Below the pieces are notes generated by a model. It searched no databases. It had not been told where the DNA came from and saw only the letters and a program-made list of their open reading frames with translations. A stretch of 64,000 bases of DNA from Gremmenia infestans (Eukaryota > Ascomycota > Leotiomycetes > Helotiales > Hamatocanthoscyphaceae). This document shows positions 1-12,146 of the stretch, piece by piece. A program made the translations under genes and the position numbers. The first letter of the stretch is position 1; every line of letters begins with the position of its first letter. The DNA lies in contig JAFEVB010000020.1 of NCBI GenBank assembly GCA_032629725.1, positions 394,501-458,500 of the forward strand, written 5' to 3'.

Positions 1-1385
1 GCAAAGTGTCATCTACCGCCATGGCCGACATCAGTAACGGAGTGCTTTACGGGATGTTTGCTTTCTCTGCCCTGTTTGGTGGCACATTAATCAACACGAT
101 TGGGCCTCGTATAACTATGATGTTTGGCTGCACCGGCTATCCAATTTACATAGGTGGGCTGTGGTACTTCGACGTATATGGCAAGCTCTGGTTTCCTATC
201 CTTGGGGGTGCATACCTTGGGATAACAGCTGGATGTCTTTGGAGTGTTGCCGGTTTGTCAACTGCTACATTTATGAACACTACATACTAAATGCCCTGTC
301 TAGGATTCATGGGGAATGCATACGCCGAGGAATCCCAAAAAGGAACTTGGCGTGCCATTCAGTGGACATGCAATGCGTTTGGCGCGACGGTCGGGGGATT
401 AGTGGCCCTTGGTATCAATCTTCACACAACCAGCGAAGGTGTTCCACACTCTGTATACATAATCTTCATCGTTCTACAAATCTGTTCAATAGGGTTTGCG
501 GCCCTGATGCTGCCGATCGAATCCCTTCTCCGTTCCGACGGAACGCTCTTGGCAGAAGTCAAGCCCACAAATTTCACCCAGTCCCTCTCAGGCATGGGAG
601 AACTCCTCAAAGATTGGCGTATTCTCCTAATGCTTCCTACCTTCTACGCCGGTGAAGTCTTCCTAGTGTTGCAAAGCAGCATCAATGCATATGCTTACGA
701 TCTTCGCACTCGCTCCCTCAACAACGTTCTGACCAACATCACACAAATCCCTTTCACACTCTTCATCGGCTATCTTCTAGACTGTGAGAAACTTGGCACT
801 CGCCGTCAGCGCGGAATGATCGTAGTCCCAATCGTTGCCGTATTTGTAACGGGAACATACATCGCCCAAACAATCTGGCTCGCATCCTGGAAGTTCGATC
901 GCAGCATCGCCGGACCCTCGATAGATTGGACCCATTCCGCGTACCCTGGGGCCGTCATCATCTATCTCTGTTACGGAGCACAGTACGGTATGTTTCAAAA
1001 TACCATACTTTGGCTTCTAGGTACGATGACCAACCAACCTGCTCGGCAAGGACATATGGCTGGCCTTTTCGTGGGCGTGCTGAGTGCGGGCACAGCAAGT
1101 GCGTTTGGGATTGATAGTACGAAGACGCCGTATGAACGGGAGAATGGTGCATATTTTGCGCTGGCAACTATTAGCTGGCCTATCATGTTTTATATTGCTT
1201 GGAAACATACGCTGGATAGCAACTATTTCCGCGAAGAGGGCGTGGGGATTCCGGTACATGTTCAGTTGGAGCATGATAAGTTAGCTAGGGTCATTGATGG
1301 TGATACGGTGGCTGCAAATGGGGCGGAGGACAAAAACCAACCTCTTGCTGGGGCTGACGGAGTCGGGAAAGAGAACAAGGTTTGA
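1..1385 (+). CDS. UNC93-like MFS transporter, 5' partial
   Basis: The 3' part of a multi-pass membrane transporter of the fungal UNC93-like (DUF895) branch of the major facilitator superfamily. The reading frame is already open at base 3, so the true start lies outside the window. An intron at 253-303 (51 nt; GTTTGT donor, TACTAAA branch site, CTAG acceptor) joins two open segments that would otherwise be split by a TAA at 288. The join gives a continuous helix-loop sequence in which GFMGNAYAEE follows LWSVA, the usual UNC93-like layout. About 443 residues remain, with roughly ten hydrophobic segments and a hydrophilic C-terminal tail rich in Asp, Gly and Lys. Substrate is unknown; fungal relatives are poorly characterised. 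Family call is confident, function is not. Confidence 0.85.
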
Positions 1386-2452
1386 ACTGCGTCTGTTGGC
1401 AGGCTGTGAACCTGTATCCCAACATCAATCACCCAATGTCTTCGTCGTTTTGGAACCAAGGACCTTAATTTCTCAACTAGCTGATACAATAATCCATAAC
1501 AGAGCCGTTGGGGAAGCTCTCATTCTCAAGTTTTAAACTCGCAAGTTCAAGGCTGCCGCCGTCGCCATTAGATTCTTATTGTGTACTTATGTCGCACTGT
1601 CGTATCGCCTTCGTAGATTTGATTGATATAAGCTGCAAAAGCTTCGAATAATGTTCGCCTTGACGAATGGCTTTCATTGCCATCCTAAGAATAGTCGAGG
1701 CGGAAGTGAGGATATAGATATATATACATCTCGATACACCTAGCTCTAGCGTACATCTTAGAACCCTACGTCATCCTCCTTGTCAGAAGTTTACTCGCGT
1801 TTTTTTTTAAGTCTGAGATTGGGTCCCTTTTTGCTCCACATTACCTGCTGCTGTGACCATTCAGAGGCTTGGATGGAGCCAATCTCTTTGAACACGAGCA
1901 TCATCAATTTGAGAGCTTTAGCTTTCGTATTTCTTACTGTAATGCAGATCTATTCTAGGGTAAAGAGCCAGTCATAAGTGTAAGATCTGTCCTTTCCACG
2001 CTAGAAGGCTCCAGTTTCAGACTTAAGCGAAAAGCGAGTAGATCCTTATTAGGGATATTTTCCCCGCAAACTGATCGGAGATACTTAGCACGTGATACAC
2101 ATTTCTCGAGATCTAATAACCCCTATTCATCTATTATTGGAATTGGTCGCTATTAATGGCTGTTTGATGTTGCGTGGCTGCATGCGTAGGATTGCATCAG
2201 GGGTAAAATATAAAACTCGCTTCCATGCTCTCGGAAATCCTGCCGCCTACCAAAATAACCCCTGCTCATTGGTCAGCCTTGTCGGTAGTGGTACGTATCT
2301 TACGCTTAGCTGCTGACAAGAGAAATTAGCCCAGAAATTACGCCTCCACACGGATTAAATTCGCTCTTCTTTTAATCTCACCAACGCTAGGTTTCCGTCT
2401 CACGAATACTACACAGATATGATTTCGATTGTTAATATTCTTCTGGTACAAA
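1386..2452. other. intergenic region, no gene seen
   Basis: About 1.07 kb between the UNC93-like transporter and the GT69 gene, both on the plus strand. It should hold the 3' UTR of the first and the promoter of the second. No reading frame with family features, RNA gene or obvious repeat was seen. Confidence 0.6.
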
Positions 2453-3907
2453 ATGTTCAGTTTTCGGCGTTTTCGCATCTTCAGTCTCTATAGAGTAGCT
2501 CAGCTTGCTTTTTTGGTGCTAGCGATTGTTCTTATCTCCCTCCACCTGGGGCTTCTGACGACCTCTCCTTTTGGCGGACCGGTGCCCAGTGATGGCATTA
2601 CGACTTGGAATGGTGTTGCAAGTAAGTACAAATTCTAGTTCTACTCTAGTATCAAATACCAACGCAATATCACAGCAGAAAGTGATCCTAGCTTGAGTGA
2701 AGAAACTCCGGCGATAAAGGATGCCAATGTCACGCTGATTGAGGTCGATCCGCCTGTGAAAGAAGATGGCAACATCACCCTCATTCAAGCTGCTCCAGCT
2801 TATATAAATGCTATCATGACACCGGATGATACAAGTTTCCCCAGATTAGAATGCCCTGTTCCTACTCAGGGTCGATATGAATATCTTCGCACCCCGTCCA
2901 ACTCCACATCCTTGGGAAAGCGACGACGGTACTTTTTCGCTGTAAATCTGCATGACAGTATTCACATTCTTCCCCGGCTCCTAGGGTCAATCGTCGAGGC
3001 CATACGGTTCCTCGGACCAGCACAGTGCGCCTTATCAATCGTGGAAGGCCGATCCGACGACGGAACCCTTGAGGTTCTGGAAGCGCTGAGCAGTGTTCTC
3101 AAAAAGGCAGGAATAGATTACACCCTCAAATCAGACGACAAAGATCCACTAGGAACCCCCGGAGCCCGAATAGCAAGGCTAGCCGATCTCCGCAACGAGG
3201 CTCTGGAGCCTATGATCAAGCATTCCGACCAGTACAGCACGAACGACACCACCGTGGTATTTCTCAACGATGTATCATTGTGTATGGAGGATATCCTTGA
3301 GTTGATACACCAGCGTGTGTACCAAAAAGCAGATATGACGTGTGGGATGGACTGGGTAAATCTGTGGCGCGACCCGACGTTCTACGACGTTTGGGTTGCG
3401 CGGGGCATGAACGGTGATAGCTTTTTCGAGATACCTCCTGATGGAAGTTGGGACGATGCGTGGAACCTTTTCTGGAACGATCAGGCTACGCAAGATCGCT
3501 TCGATACCCACCAACCATTCCAAGTATTTGCGTGCTGGAACGGCGGTGCTGTTTTCAATGCTCAACCTTTGCTCGAAGGAAAGATCAGATTTCGGGATTC
3601 GAAGGAGGGGGAGTGCTTTCAGGGCGAGCCGCAGATTTTTAGCAAGGAGATGTGGCATTTGGGGTATGGGAAGATCGCGGTGGTTCCTGCTGTGAACCTT
3701 GCGTACTCGGACGACAGGGCGAGGGAAGTGAAGAAGGGGAAGGGAGATGTGGCGGGGCTTTTACTGATGGGAGAGGGGAATGATAGAATCGAGTGGAAGG
3801 CAAAACCACCGGAGAAGGTGAAGTGTATGCATACTTATGACACTCAAGAGTGGCGGCCGTGGGATGAGTTTCTAGAAGCAACGACGGATGTACAGGATTT
3901 GTTTTGA
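2453..3907 (+). CDS. GT69 alpha-1,3-mannosyltransferase (CAP59/CMT1 family)
   Basis: Predicted Golgi type II glycosyltransferase of family GT69 (cryptococcal mannosyltransferase 1/CAP59 domain). Relatives transfer mannose from GDP-mannose onto glycans. Exons 2453-2621 and 2676-3907 with a 54-nt intron (GTAAGT..CACAG) give 466 residues. Residues 1-10 are basic, followed by a signal anchor (about 13-35) and a variable stem. The catalytic domain begins near residue 140 with FAVNLHDSIHILPRLLGSI and continues through SIVEGRSDDGT, VVFLNDVSLCMEDILEL, DMTCGMDW and the Trp/Gly-rich CWNGGAVF segment, all typical of GT69. ATG 2453 is chosen because it gives the basic-plus-anchor N-terminus; an upstream ATG at 2419 is out of frame. 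A 57-nt intron ending at 2678 is also possible and removes one residue. The exact acceptor glycan is unknown. Confidence 0.88.
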
Positions 3908-5479
3908 GCGGGGGCGTTTTTTTATAGACTTTGTGTTTCACTTGTAGGATGAAGTGGAAGCCTTCTTCCTCGCTTTGCATATAGGATACCCAAACACCTC
4001 ACCGATGATTCGACATCATGATGTCCTCATTCAAGAGCTTGCATGAAATGATAAATGTTTACGAAATAAAATAAACATTTCTCTGCCGTTCCCCAAGTAT
4101 TCCTGCCCCAAAAAGCTTACTCCTGAAAAATTTTGCGCCCCCATTCTACCGCAAAAGAATTGAACAAGTTATCACTCATTCATTCTAGAATCTATTCAGT
4201 TCATTCTCAAACAGCCACAGTAATGAGTCATGCCCGGACATCCTTTGAACTATATTAAAAGTAAGAAAGCGTATAATCCTGATGCCTTCCCTGACTGGAA
4301 CGACCACTCCACTAAAGCGAAACAAAGCTGATCTTCTGTCAAGAAATGATTGCTGTTAATATCACTCTCCATTCATTGATTTCTTTGGGAAGTTCTATGA
4401 ACTCAGGTTACTCTAATATGCAACCAAAGTCACTTCAATCACAAGAGCTTTGACTTTTTAGGAAATGTATCCTGTGTCCCAGACATCATTAGCATTTCTC
4501 TATCGTCTATTTGTTTTTAGTGAAGGGTAAGTGACAAACCAGTCACTTTTATAGTCTTTATGTCAAGACCTTAATAGCAAGCTAGTCGAAAGCCTTTTTC
4601 TCTAGCTATCTTCACCCACCTCCCACATTCACCTGTGACCTGCCCGCTATTTAATCATGCATAGGAAACATGCTACACCTTTACTTGAATAATCAAAAGG
4701 AGAACCATTGAATTCATCCCTGGGACCTTTTATCCCGGGCACGTGAAATAACTATCAGCTTGAGAGTGAACTTAGAGGCAGATCCACAGATTGCTGGGAA
4801 ATTCCTTTCTTGTAAAATTGGCCATTCAAATCCAAAAATGTCTCGGACTTTACAGCAGGAAAAATACTGTCAAGAACAAACTTGCTGTCACCCACTCCTC
4901 GACTTCACATCAAACTATCTTTGCGGACGGAAGGTAAGCCTCCTCTTTATACTATATGGGTTCTACTCTCCCCTCAACCATACGTACCCATAAACAGGAT
5001 CTTATTTCGTTGCAATCTGTTGCTTGAATGCTGGATATGAAAGTGTATGCCTTATCTGTGTAATCTGTAAAGTAATGAACCGAAGACTTGCTTTATATTT
5101 TTATGCCATGCCGCGGATATTCTCGGGAAGGTCTATCTTGGCTACCGTTTCATGGTATCTTAGTGAATGGCGATGCTGGAGGAATAACGATTGCTTGAGT
5201 GCTTTTTCCTGAAGAGGAACACAGAAACGGGTTGGGGGATTGGGGCAGGTATATAAAAGACAGGAGGAAGGGAAGAGTAGGGAGTCAAACAAAAGAAGAA
5301 TGACCACAAAATTGAAACAAGGAGTGCCTAAGTGAGATTTCGATCTGGCCTCCAAGAACCATTTCCACATACCCGAACCAAAGGACCTTTCATGCTCAAC
5401 CTAGAAGATGGGGATCATATTCCATCAAATCCAGTTGTGGTATTGCTATCCAAAACATAGTTGCTGTCATTCCCGCCAC

Positions 5480-5510
5480 TCATTCGTTCATTCGTTCATC
5501 CATTAATCCC
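5480..5510. repeat. TTCA/TTCG microsatellite
   Basis: Short degenerate tandem repeat of CATTCGTT-type units in the gene-free stretch. A longer version of the same motif occurs at 6469-6511. Confidence 0.6.
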
Positions 5511-6468
5511 GACGCAACAATTGCAACATCACCAAAGAAACGGGAATGAATTCCTTGTATAAGTTTACAAAACAAGTGACCAACCAATGTGTTAATTGAA
5601 TGTCTATCCCAAAGAAAGCCTGCAGCTAAACAAGAGCATGAACGGCAATGCCGTTGATGCTCCTCTAGGTGGTTGGTTGATTAAGAATTTGGAAGAAGTG
5701 ATTCGTTTTATACAATTTACAAAATTAAACTTGAACGATTGCATGAACGCTCTACTTGTTTCTTAAAGTGAACGAGATGATTTATTCACTTTTCCACACA
5801 AAGGACGTAGTAATATTAATAACGTATACAATCAAACTAAAGTGTGACTATCTATATATCAAGACCTAAGCCATGCCGACTAAATGACATGACCAAAAGC
5901 GCAATGATCCATTTAACTTTCGACACATCACTCACTTATTATGACTGGTAAGGAGACGTATTTCCAAATGAACAGAACCAGTAAACGTGGAGGTTATAAG
6001 TGCTTTCAATGCTTGATACCTCAAGATAAAAGATTTTCTACCAGCCCATATCCCCTTCCCCCTCCTCTCTCCTGCCCTCTATCTTCCACCTCCCCCCCTC
6101 CCTTCCTTCTTAAAACACAAAACCAAACATCCACCCCCAGCCCAATATACCATATACCCAAATAACCGAACCCCCCCTCCTTTTCCCTTCCCCTTTCCGC
6201 ATATACCATATCTTATCACAGCATATAATATGAAAGCCCCCAAAACTTCACGTTCGCAAACAAGAACCCCAACAACACAAGCATCTCTCGACTCATATAT
6301 GTGCAACCGGACAGGAACTGTTACTGTTACAATTACCACTTCATCCTCCCATCCTACCACCGAGCCAGTAGCACATATACATACATACGTAACCCCCCAC
6401 CTTCACCTCTGCAACAAAAGAAAGTTCTATCAAGAGGGCATTTCTACTTGTTGTCATTACCCCAGTCA

Positions 6469-6511
6469 TTCGTTCGTTCATTCGTTCGTTCATTAGCTCA
6501 TTCGTTCGTCG
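6469..6511. repeat. TTCG/TTCA microsatellite
   Basis: About ten consecutive tetranucleotide units alternating TTCG and TTCA, related to the tract near 5480-5510. Confidence 0.75.
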
Positions 6512-7137
6512 ATGATTAAGATTAACGCTCAACTGAGTCATTGCTTGCTCGACAGTAGCATGGAAGTGTAGAAAACACAACCAGGCGAGTGGTAGAATAG
6601 TGTAGCTACGCCAGCACTAGGATCAGCACCAGTGTCAGCGGCAGCCAGTTGTACTCGGTTCTTGAACAAGTGTTGTGCGTTGATGAGTATGAGTGAGAAT
6701 GTAGGGAGAAGGGTTGCGTATATACCTGGGATATTAGCAAGGATTTACCTACTCGAGCGAGCACAAGCACAAACATTAGCACAAGTATAAAGACTCAAGA
6801 TGGGACATTGGTGTTGGCAAGCACAGCTTGGTAATTCATTCCTCCCTCCTCGCTTTCCCCACTGCATCCACCGATTATACTATACTATCTACACTCTAGT
6901 TCTAGTCCAACATAATTATGCTATGATATGGTACAAATAAAGCCAGTCCTGCTCCTGCTCACGTCATAAAACTAACATCACTTCACATTACCCCCCCATC
7001 TTCCCCGATTATCCAAACAGGGTATCTCCCGCCCCCACCCCCACCTCCTCCCCGGCACCCCCAATCCATCCATCCATCCGCTAAAACGCTCAACACAAAA
7101 AGAGAAAATTATGTATGGTATAAAAAGCACCCACGAA

Positions 7138-9190
7138 CTACCTAACACCCGCCCTCATGGCACTCGGTCCCTGAAATCCCCTCTCACCCGTTACGTCGCC
7201 CATCTCCATTGCAGCATCCGGCCCAACACCCTTTCCCTGAAACTCCTCCTTGACCGGCGCCGTTTTCTTTCCCCTCTTCTCCCCGAACCTCGGATCGCCC
7301 TCTTCATATCTCTTTTTGAAGTCCAGATAACTAGGCGGCCGCGGCCGACAGAGTACCACAAGCCAGTTCTTCAAAACATTGCCCTGCGTGAAAACCCGGT
7401 AGCGATCTTTCTTGAGAAATTTATGAGAATTTAGATATTCACGCGTCGTCTCCCCACGTCCCATCAAAAATATGTGATAGATCCAAAGCGAAGCCGGGTA
7501 TGGGGTGGTGAGAGCGGCGTATATCAACATTGCGAAGGGGACTCTGAAATGTGAGATGGAATCGGTGAAGCTGATGTGTTGGGAGTTTTTGTAAGAGAGG
7601 ATTTGAGCAAGGCTGAAACCGAGCACTAGGCAACCGAGAACGGTGACGGAAGTAAGGAAGGTGAAGAAGTAGCGGTAGTTGCGACGGCCTACGCAGTTGT
7701 TGATCCATACACAGTGGTGATCTTGGGTTTCGATGCAGGAGTCGCATGCGCGGCAGTGGTGGGCGCGTGGGGGGCGCCAGATGTTGCAGGTTTTGCAGTA
7801 TTTTGTTGGCACTTCCATTGATTCTGAGCTCTTGTAGAATTTAATTAGGGTCCAGTCGCTTTGAGGTGGGCCGAGAGCGAGGGGGTCTTCATTCTCGTCT
7901 GGGGGTGGCATTGGATGGAGATTGCGGGGGAAAATCTGGAGAAATTAGTTTTTGTTGTTCATGTGGATAACGGGGACTTACTCCTGGATCTGAAAGTGAT
8001 GCATGGAGGAAAGAAGATATGGATATATAATACACGTAGGCAAATACAATGGGTATCGCGGGTGAGATGTTGTGCCATAACCAAGGCGCTGAAAAGATAA
8101 AGAAAAGAATTCCTGGCAGGACCACGAGGAAACCGGTGGCGATACTGATAGGTCTGTCTCGAGTATTTTGTAATCGTCCCCCAAAAAAGAATTTGGTATT
8201 GCCGGTAAAGTATTGGTAATTGTTTCCAAGATTTGGTTTCTTTGGAGTCGGCTTCAAGACATGTGTTGGAGTCAAGCCTGGTGATGACGCTACTGAAGAT
8301 AGCTTTTCTCTCCCTTTTGAGCTACGATTGGGGCTATTCGTATCATCCCCTCGAGTAGGTAATAAGAAGCTAGAACGAAAGGATCGTGGAGATTTCGCAG
8401 GTGTAGGGAGTCCTCCACCGCTTTTGTGTTTGCCATCCACGTTCAAGGTAAGATTCTTGGTATTCCCTGTAGGTCTTTGTAAAGGTCGCGCGCTCTCTGA
8501 AAGGCTTGCAGTTGTGTTGTGTTCTTGAGTAGGACTGCTTGTAGATGTGTATCCATGAGTAGGGCTAGTATTAGCTGTCACTCTCTCAGTCATCTCCGAC
8601 ACTTCAGTCCCTATCGAAGGTGGACGTTCCTCAGGTGCCTCCTGCCTTGTCGTATCCGAGGTGACACTGTTCTGCCTCCTTACGCTATTGTTGCCCTCGG
8701 CAGAGCCGTCATTGGTCGGTGATTTTTGTAACAATGATGGTCGAGATCCTCTCTGCGCTTGCAGTCGTTGTGAGCTCATCGGACGGAAAAAGGCGTGGGA
8801 CGAGAGTGACGGAACATGGGTTCTACTGGTAGCGCTCGTAGGTCGACCACCAGATGTAGTCGAGCCAGATATGCTGCCCCGTTGTGCAAGGGGAGGAGGT
8901 CCTCTTCGGGATGGAGGTGCTTGGGACCATGCCCTTTGTTGTGACGAGACTGCGGTAACAGCAGTACTCGGCCTCGACCCCACATCCCCAGCCTGGGCAC
9001 TGCCTCGTCGGTAGCCTTGTGGGGTTGGGCGGACTGTAGAATCTGCGACACGATCTCCTCCATCTTCTGAGGCTATATCGGTCATGCGCGATGACAATAC
9101 ACTCTCAGTATCGCCTATCTCGAGATGTTGATGTGGGAAGTTGTCGGTATCCGAGGAATGCGACATGGCTGAGTCATTTCGAGACGCCAT
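7138..9190 (-). CDS. erf2: Erf2 DHHC palmitoyltransferase
   Basis: Protein S-acyltransferase that palmitoylates Ras-type proteins at the ER/Golgi, normally with the partner Erf4. Exons 9190-7982 and 7935-7138 with a 46-nt intron (GTAAGT..CTCCAG) give 668 residues. The splice rebuilds the diagnostic SDPG-IFPRNLHP junction. Residues 1-300 are Ser/Thr/Pro-rich and probably disordered. Two transmembrane helices precede the SDPG motif. The Cys-rich domain starts at Cys450, and the catalytic DHHC is at residues 475-478 (CIETQDHHCVWINNC). Two more helices and a charged tail follow. The N-terminal disordered part is much longer than in yeast Erf2 and is common in filamentous fungi. Downstream frames without the splice lack the SDPG motif, so the intron is well supported. 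Confidence 0.95.
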
Positions 9191-10118
9191 CGCAGCGCTG
9201 GAGGAATAGACGTCCTCTTCCTTGTATTATCTGTGCGTTCCTTTAACCCGCATCTCTCAAGTATTCATATCAAGTAGTGTTGGAGAGCCGGCGGCGTATG
9301 GTGGTGTGGTTGATTAGCGCGCCAAAGGGGGATATTAAACTTCCATAAGTGAGGGGCGGCTAGAGAAGGACGGATGAATGTGAATATGGTGATGGTGCAG
9401 TGAAGAGGAGTTGAACCTGTGGTCACAATAAGGAGAGTATGATGCCAGATCTGAATTGTTTTTGCTTTACAAGGAGGGTGGGTGGATGGGTGTGAGGGAA
9501 GGGAAGGTAAGGTTTGGCTTGGACCATCGCTGGCACAAAAAGCAAGAAGCTGGAGTTTTGCAAAGGGGCACGAAATAGTCCGAGCGTTCGACTACGATCC
9601 AGCCAGCCAGTCCCAGTCCCAGTCCTGACATGGCCGTCCCTCGATTACTCCATTAGGACCACTTTGGGAGATTAATGCATAACGTGTATAATTGGCCTGC
9701 ATTAAGAGGATACCTAGAGCTGCATAACAATAAGGGGGTAATGCGGTGGTAGATTGGTGATGTTTCTGATATTCTGACAAGTGTGTGTAAAATCTGCAGG
9801 TACCAGGAACTGAGAACCATTATAGGAGATTTTGATTGGAGGAAAATAGAAGAAATATTACATGGAGGTTCGGAGGCTTACAATTACCTGCAGTATATGA
9901 TTTATAAAAACCACTCTATCATAGTCTTCTTTCTGTAAACAATCTGACCCACCACTCGCAGAGTCGTTGGCTCGGCAGAACTCAGCTCAGCTTGGCGGGC
10001 CAGATCACATGATCTTTAAATCCTGCCGAGCAATCCCCAACTTCCATGGCCGCATCGAACCACTTCCATTGAACTTCACCACATCCAATCCCACCACCCT
10101 CGATTACATCACAACACA
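9191..10118. promoter_or_regulatory. divergent promoter region erf2 / MLRQ-like gene
   Basis: About 930 bp between two genes transcribed away from each other, so it must carry both promoters. It contains CT- and CA-rich stretches just upstream of the plus-strand start. No specific operator could be assigned. Confidence 0.5.
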
Positions 10119-10836
10119 ATGTCCGGAGCTATAGGAAAAGCCGCACAGCAGGGCGCAAAGGCCGCTGCAGGCAACGTCTCTGTCAAGGGAGCCCGCAGAG
10201 ATCCCGAGCTGTTTGTACGTGCCATTCCTGTTCCCCTCCTGCTCCTTCCAGCTTCAATTGAGATGAGATTGAGTCATAAGCTAATCGCTGCGTGGTTGAT
10301 GCGTATATAGGTCCTGTTTGGAGTCATGTCTGGCGCTTTCGGTCTCGCGGGTTTCTACTTTGGTCGCAAGCCTACATCGTCGACTTCCGAGGCTAAGGTC
10401 AATATTGCGCAGGGTAGCATGCCATGGCAGAGGGAGAGCACAAAGGGGGATGAGGCTAGAGAGGAATTCAAATACCAGTATCACCCGGTGGGTCTTTGTT
10501 GGTCCTGGAGAGGTTATTGTCTGCTATGCTAATGATTTTTTTTTAGGGTGGTGACCCGAAGAACCCTCCCAAGGACGCTCCCAGTGCCTTGCACAGCGTG
10601 ATCGTGCCCAATGTCAACTTGCCAAAGGTACGAAGACCCTGTTCTGTGATGTTTTTGGAGGGATGGAGAACACCAGACCCGGGATGGTGGAAATGCATGG
10701 AAGATGCGGATTGGGCAGATTCTTTTGAGGGGCAGACCTGACAATTGGACCCATTGGTAGGCATAATAATTGCTAACGTGTGACTATTTAGGAGCTGCAC
10801 GAGAAGTACAACAAGTGGGGTAAAGATGGATACTAG
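10119..10836 (+). CDS. small single-pass membrane protein, MLRQ/B12D-like
   Basis: Four exons (10119-10214, 10311-10487, 10547-10627, 10792-10836) give 132 residues; all introns have GT..AG ends and the third has a GCTAAC branch site. The N-terminus is Ala/Gly/Lys-rich. The sequence DPELFVLFGVMSGAFGLAGF forms one hydrophobic segment (about 29-50), followed by FGRKPTS and a Trp-containing SMPWQ motif. The arrangement of a short basic N-terminus, DPE, one helix and a conserved Trp resembles the B12D/MLRQ family of small inner mitochondrial membrane subunits (NDUFA4-type). I infer a mitochondrial role by resemblance only. The gene structure is firm; the family call is moderate. Confidence 0.6.
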
Positions 10837-12146
10837 ATTGGTAGAGATTGGGAACAGGTAGATTGGGGGTAGGGGGTTGGAGGGGTCCCGTTGTAGATAC
10901 ATAGACTGGAATTTCTTCTTGCGTGTTACCGAATGATGATATTCAGGAATTATACATCCCAACGTGAAAGTGATGAGACCTACTGCATCAATTAGGGCAA
11001 CTTCCAATCAAGAAGGGGTATTCTTAAGTGCTTGGGTAGCGGCGTCTTCGAGTGATGCGTGTTTAATGTAAATGTCGCGCACCGGCAACATGGGATTGAG
11101 TCCATAAACACTCAAACAAGTTTCTCTGACTGCAACGAAAGGGTCCCAGAGCTGGTAGACGCAGGCCATGAATCTCCTGCAAAGCCATGGAGATAGCTGC
11201 GGAATTGCAGCCCATGCGCGACCAGGCGTTAAGATGGAGATAACGTACTAATGGGAGCAGTTGTTCCCATGCCTTGGGCTGATCCAAGGGCAGTCAGATG
11301 TGTGCGTAGAGCTTTGGTTGGACGGTTTGGTTGAACTTCTTGTTTACGAGACTCTGGTGGAACTCGGTGCGTTCCAAAAGGCATGCGAGAAGATTTGCGA
11401 GAAGATTCCAACAGGAAAGAGGGGGGAGTATAATCCCTGGTGTTCCTCGCCTCGCTGATGGTCACGATATGATCCTTTGGATATACGACGATAATCAAGT
11501 TGGAATTTATTCTGTATATATGTATAAAAGGAAACTGATATGTTTCAGCCTTGTTCAGTGAGCAGGGATGTGTGTGGACGCTTTCCCTAATTTGAACTTC
11601 GTGGTTCTAAATTAAGAGTGCCGATTTGGGTGCTATAAAAAACATAATACGGAGTAACAGAACAGTCTTATGGAAAGATGTAAATTCTTCTGGAATACTC
11701 TTGCAAAGATAGATTGATAAACATAATATATTGCCAGGTCATTAAATATAGAATGGACCCCAAATTGATTGTTCATGATTCTAAAAGTAGACCGACTCCT
11801 CCAGCCGCGACTAGCTCTGGAGCTGCAGCTGCATGTCAGGGGGACTCGGCGGAAAAGATCTGGCTTGATGCCACGATTAAAGGGATACGATATCACCCCA
11901 AAAAGTTGCCGTCCTCTTTCTACCACCACGACACGCCCAACCTTCAACCTCAACCCGTCCAATAATCCGTGGATTTCGATGCAACAATACTTTTAATTCT
12001 GTCTGCGATTCTTTCTCCACATTCATTTACGGATTGCGACAATTAGAAAGCTGTAGGGCCTGGTGTGAATCCAGGAGTACGCGTGGGCTGTGAAAGCTCA
12101 AGACCTCGTCAGCCTCTCCTCGACATCTCAACAACACATCGCAAAT
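10837..12146. other. intergenic region, no gene seen
   Basis: About 1.3 kb between the MLRQ-like gene and pmt1. Short open frames on both strands show no family features or splice partners. A pyrimidine/adenine-rich stretch ending at 12146 is probably the pmt1 promoter and leader. Confidence 0.5.

Larger units (their letters stand above)
3908..7137. other. 3.2 kb region without recognisable genes
   Basis: No open frame here has family features or sensible splicing partners. The stretch is AT-rich up to about 6.0 kb, then carries a pyrimidine-rich tract (6040-6200) and CCAT/CCCC-rich sequence near 6990-7080. Degenerate TTCG/TTCA tandem repeats occur near 5484-5507 and 6469-6511. It lies downstream of both flanking genes (GT69 on plus, erf2 on minus). 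It could hold long 3' UTRs or a non-coding transcript, but nothing in the sequence proves this. Confidence 0.5.

Noticed and set aside
291..1385. Independent gene starting at ATG 291
   Set aside because: The intron 253-303 joins this frame to the upstream one and rebuilds an uninterrupted transporter.
8220..9014. Plus-strand open frames across erf2
   Set aside because: Shadows of the low-complexity Ser/Pro-rich N-terminal region of erf2.
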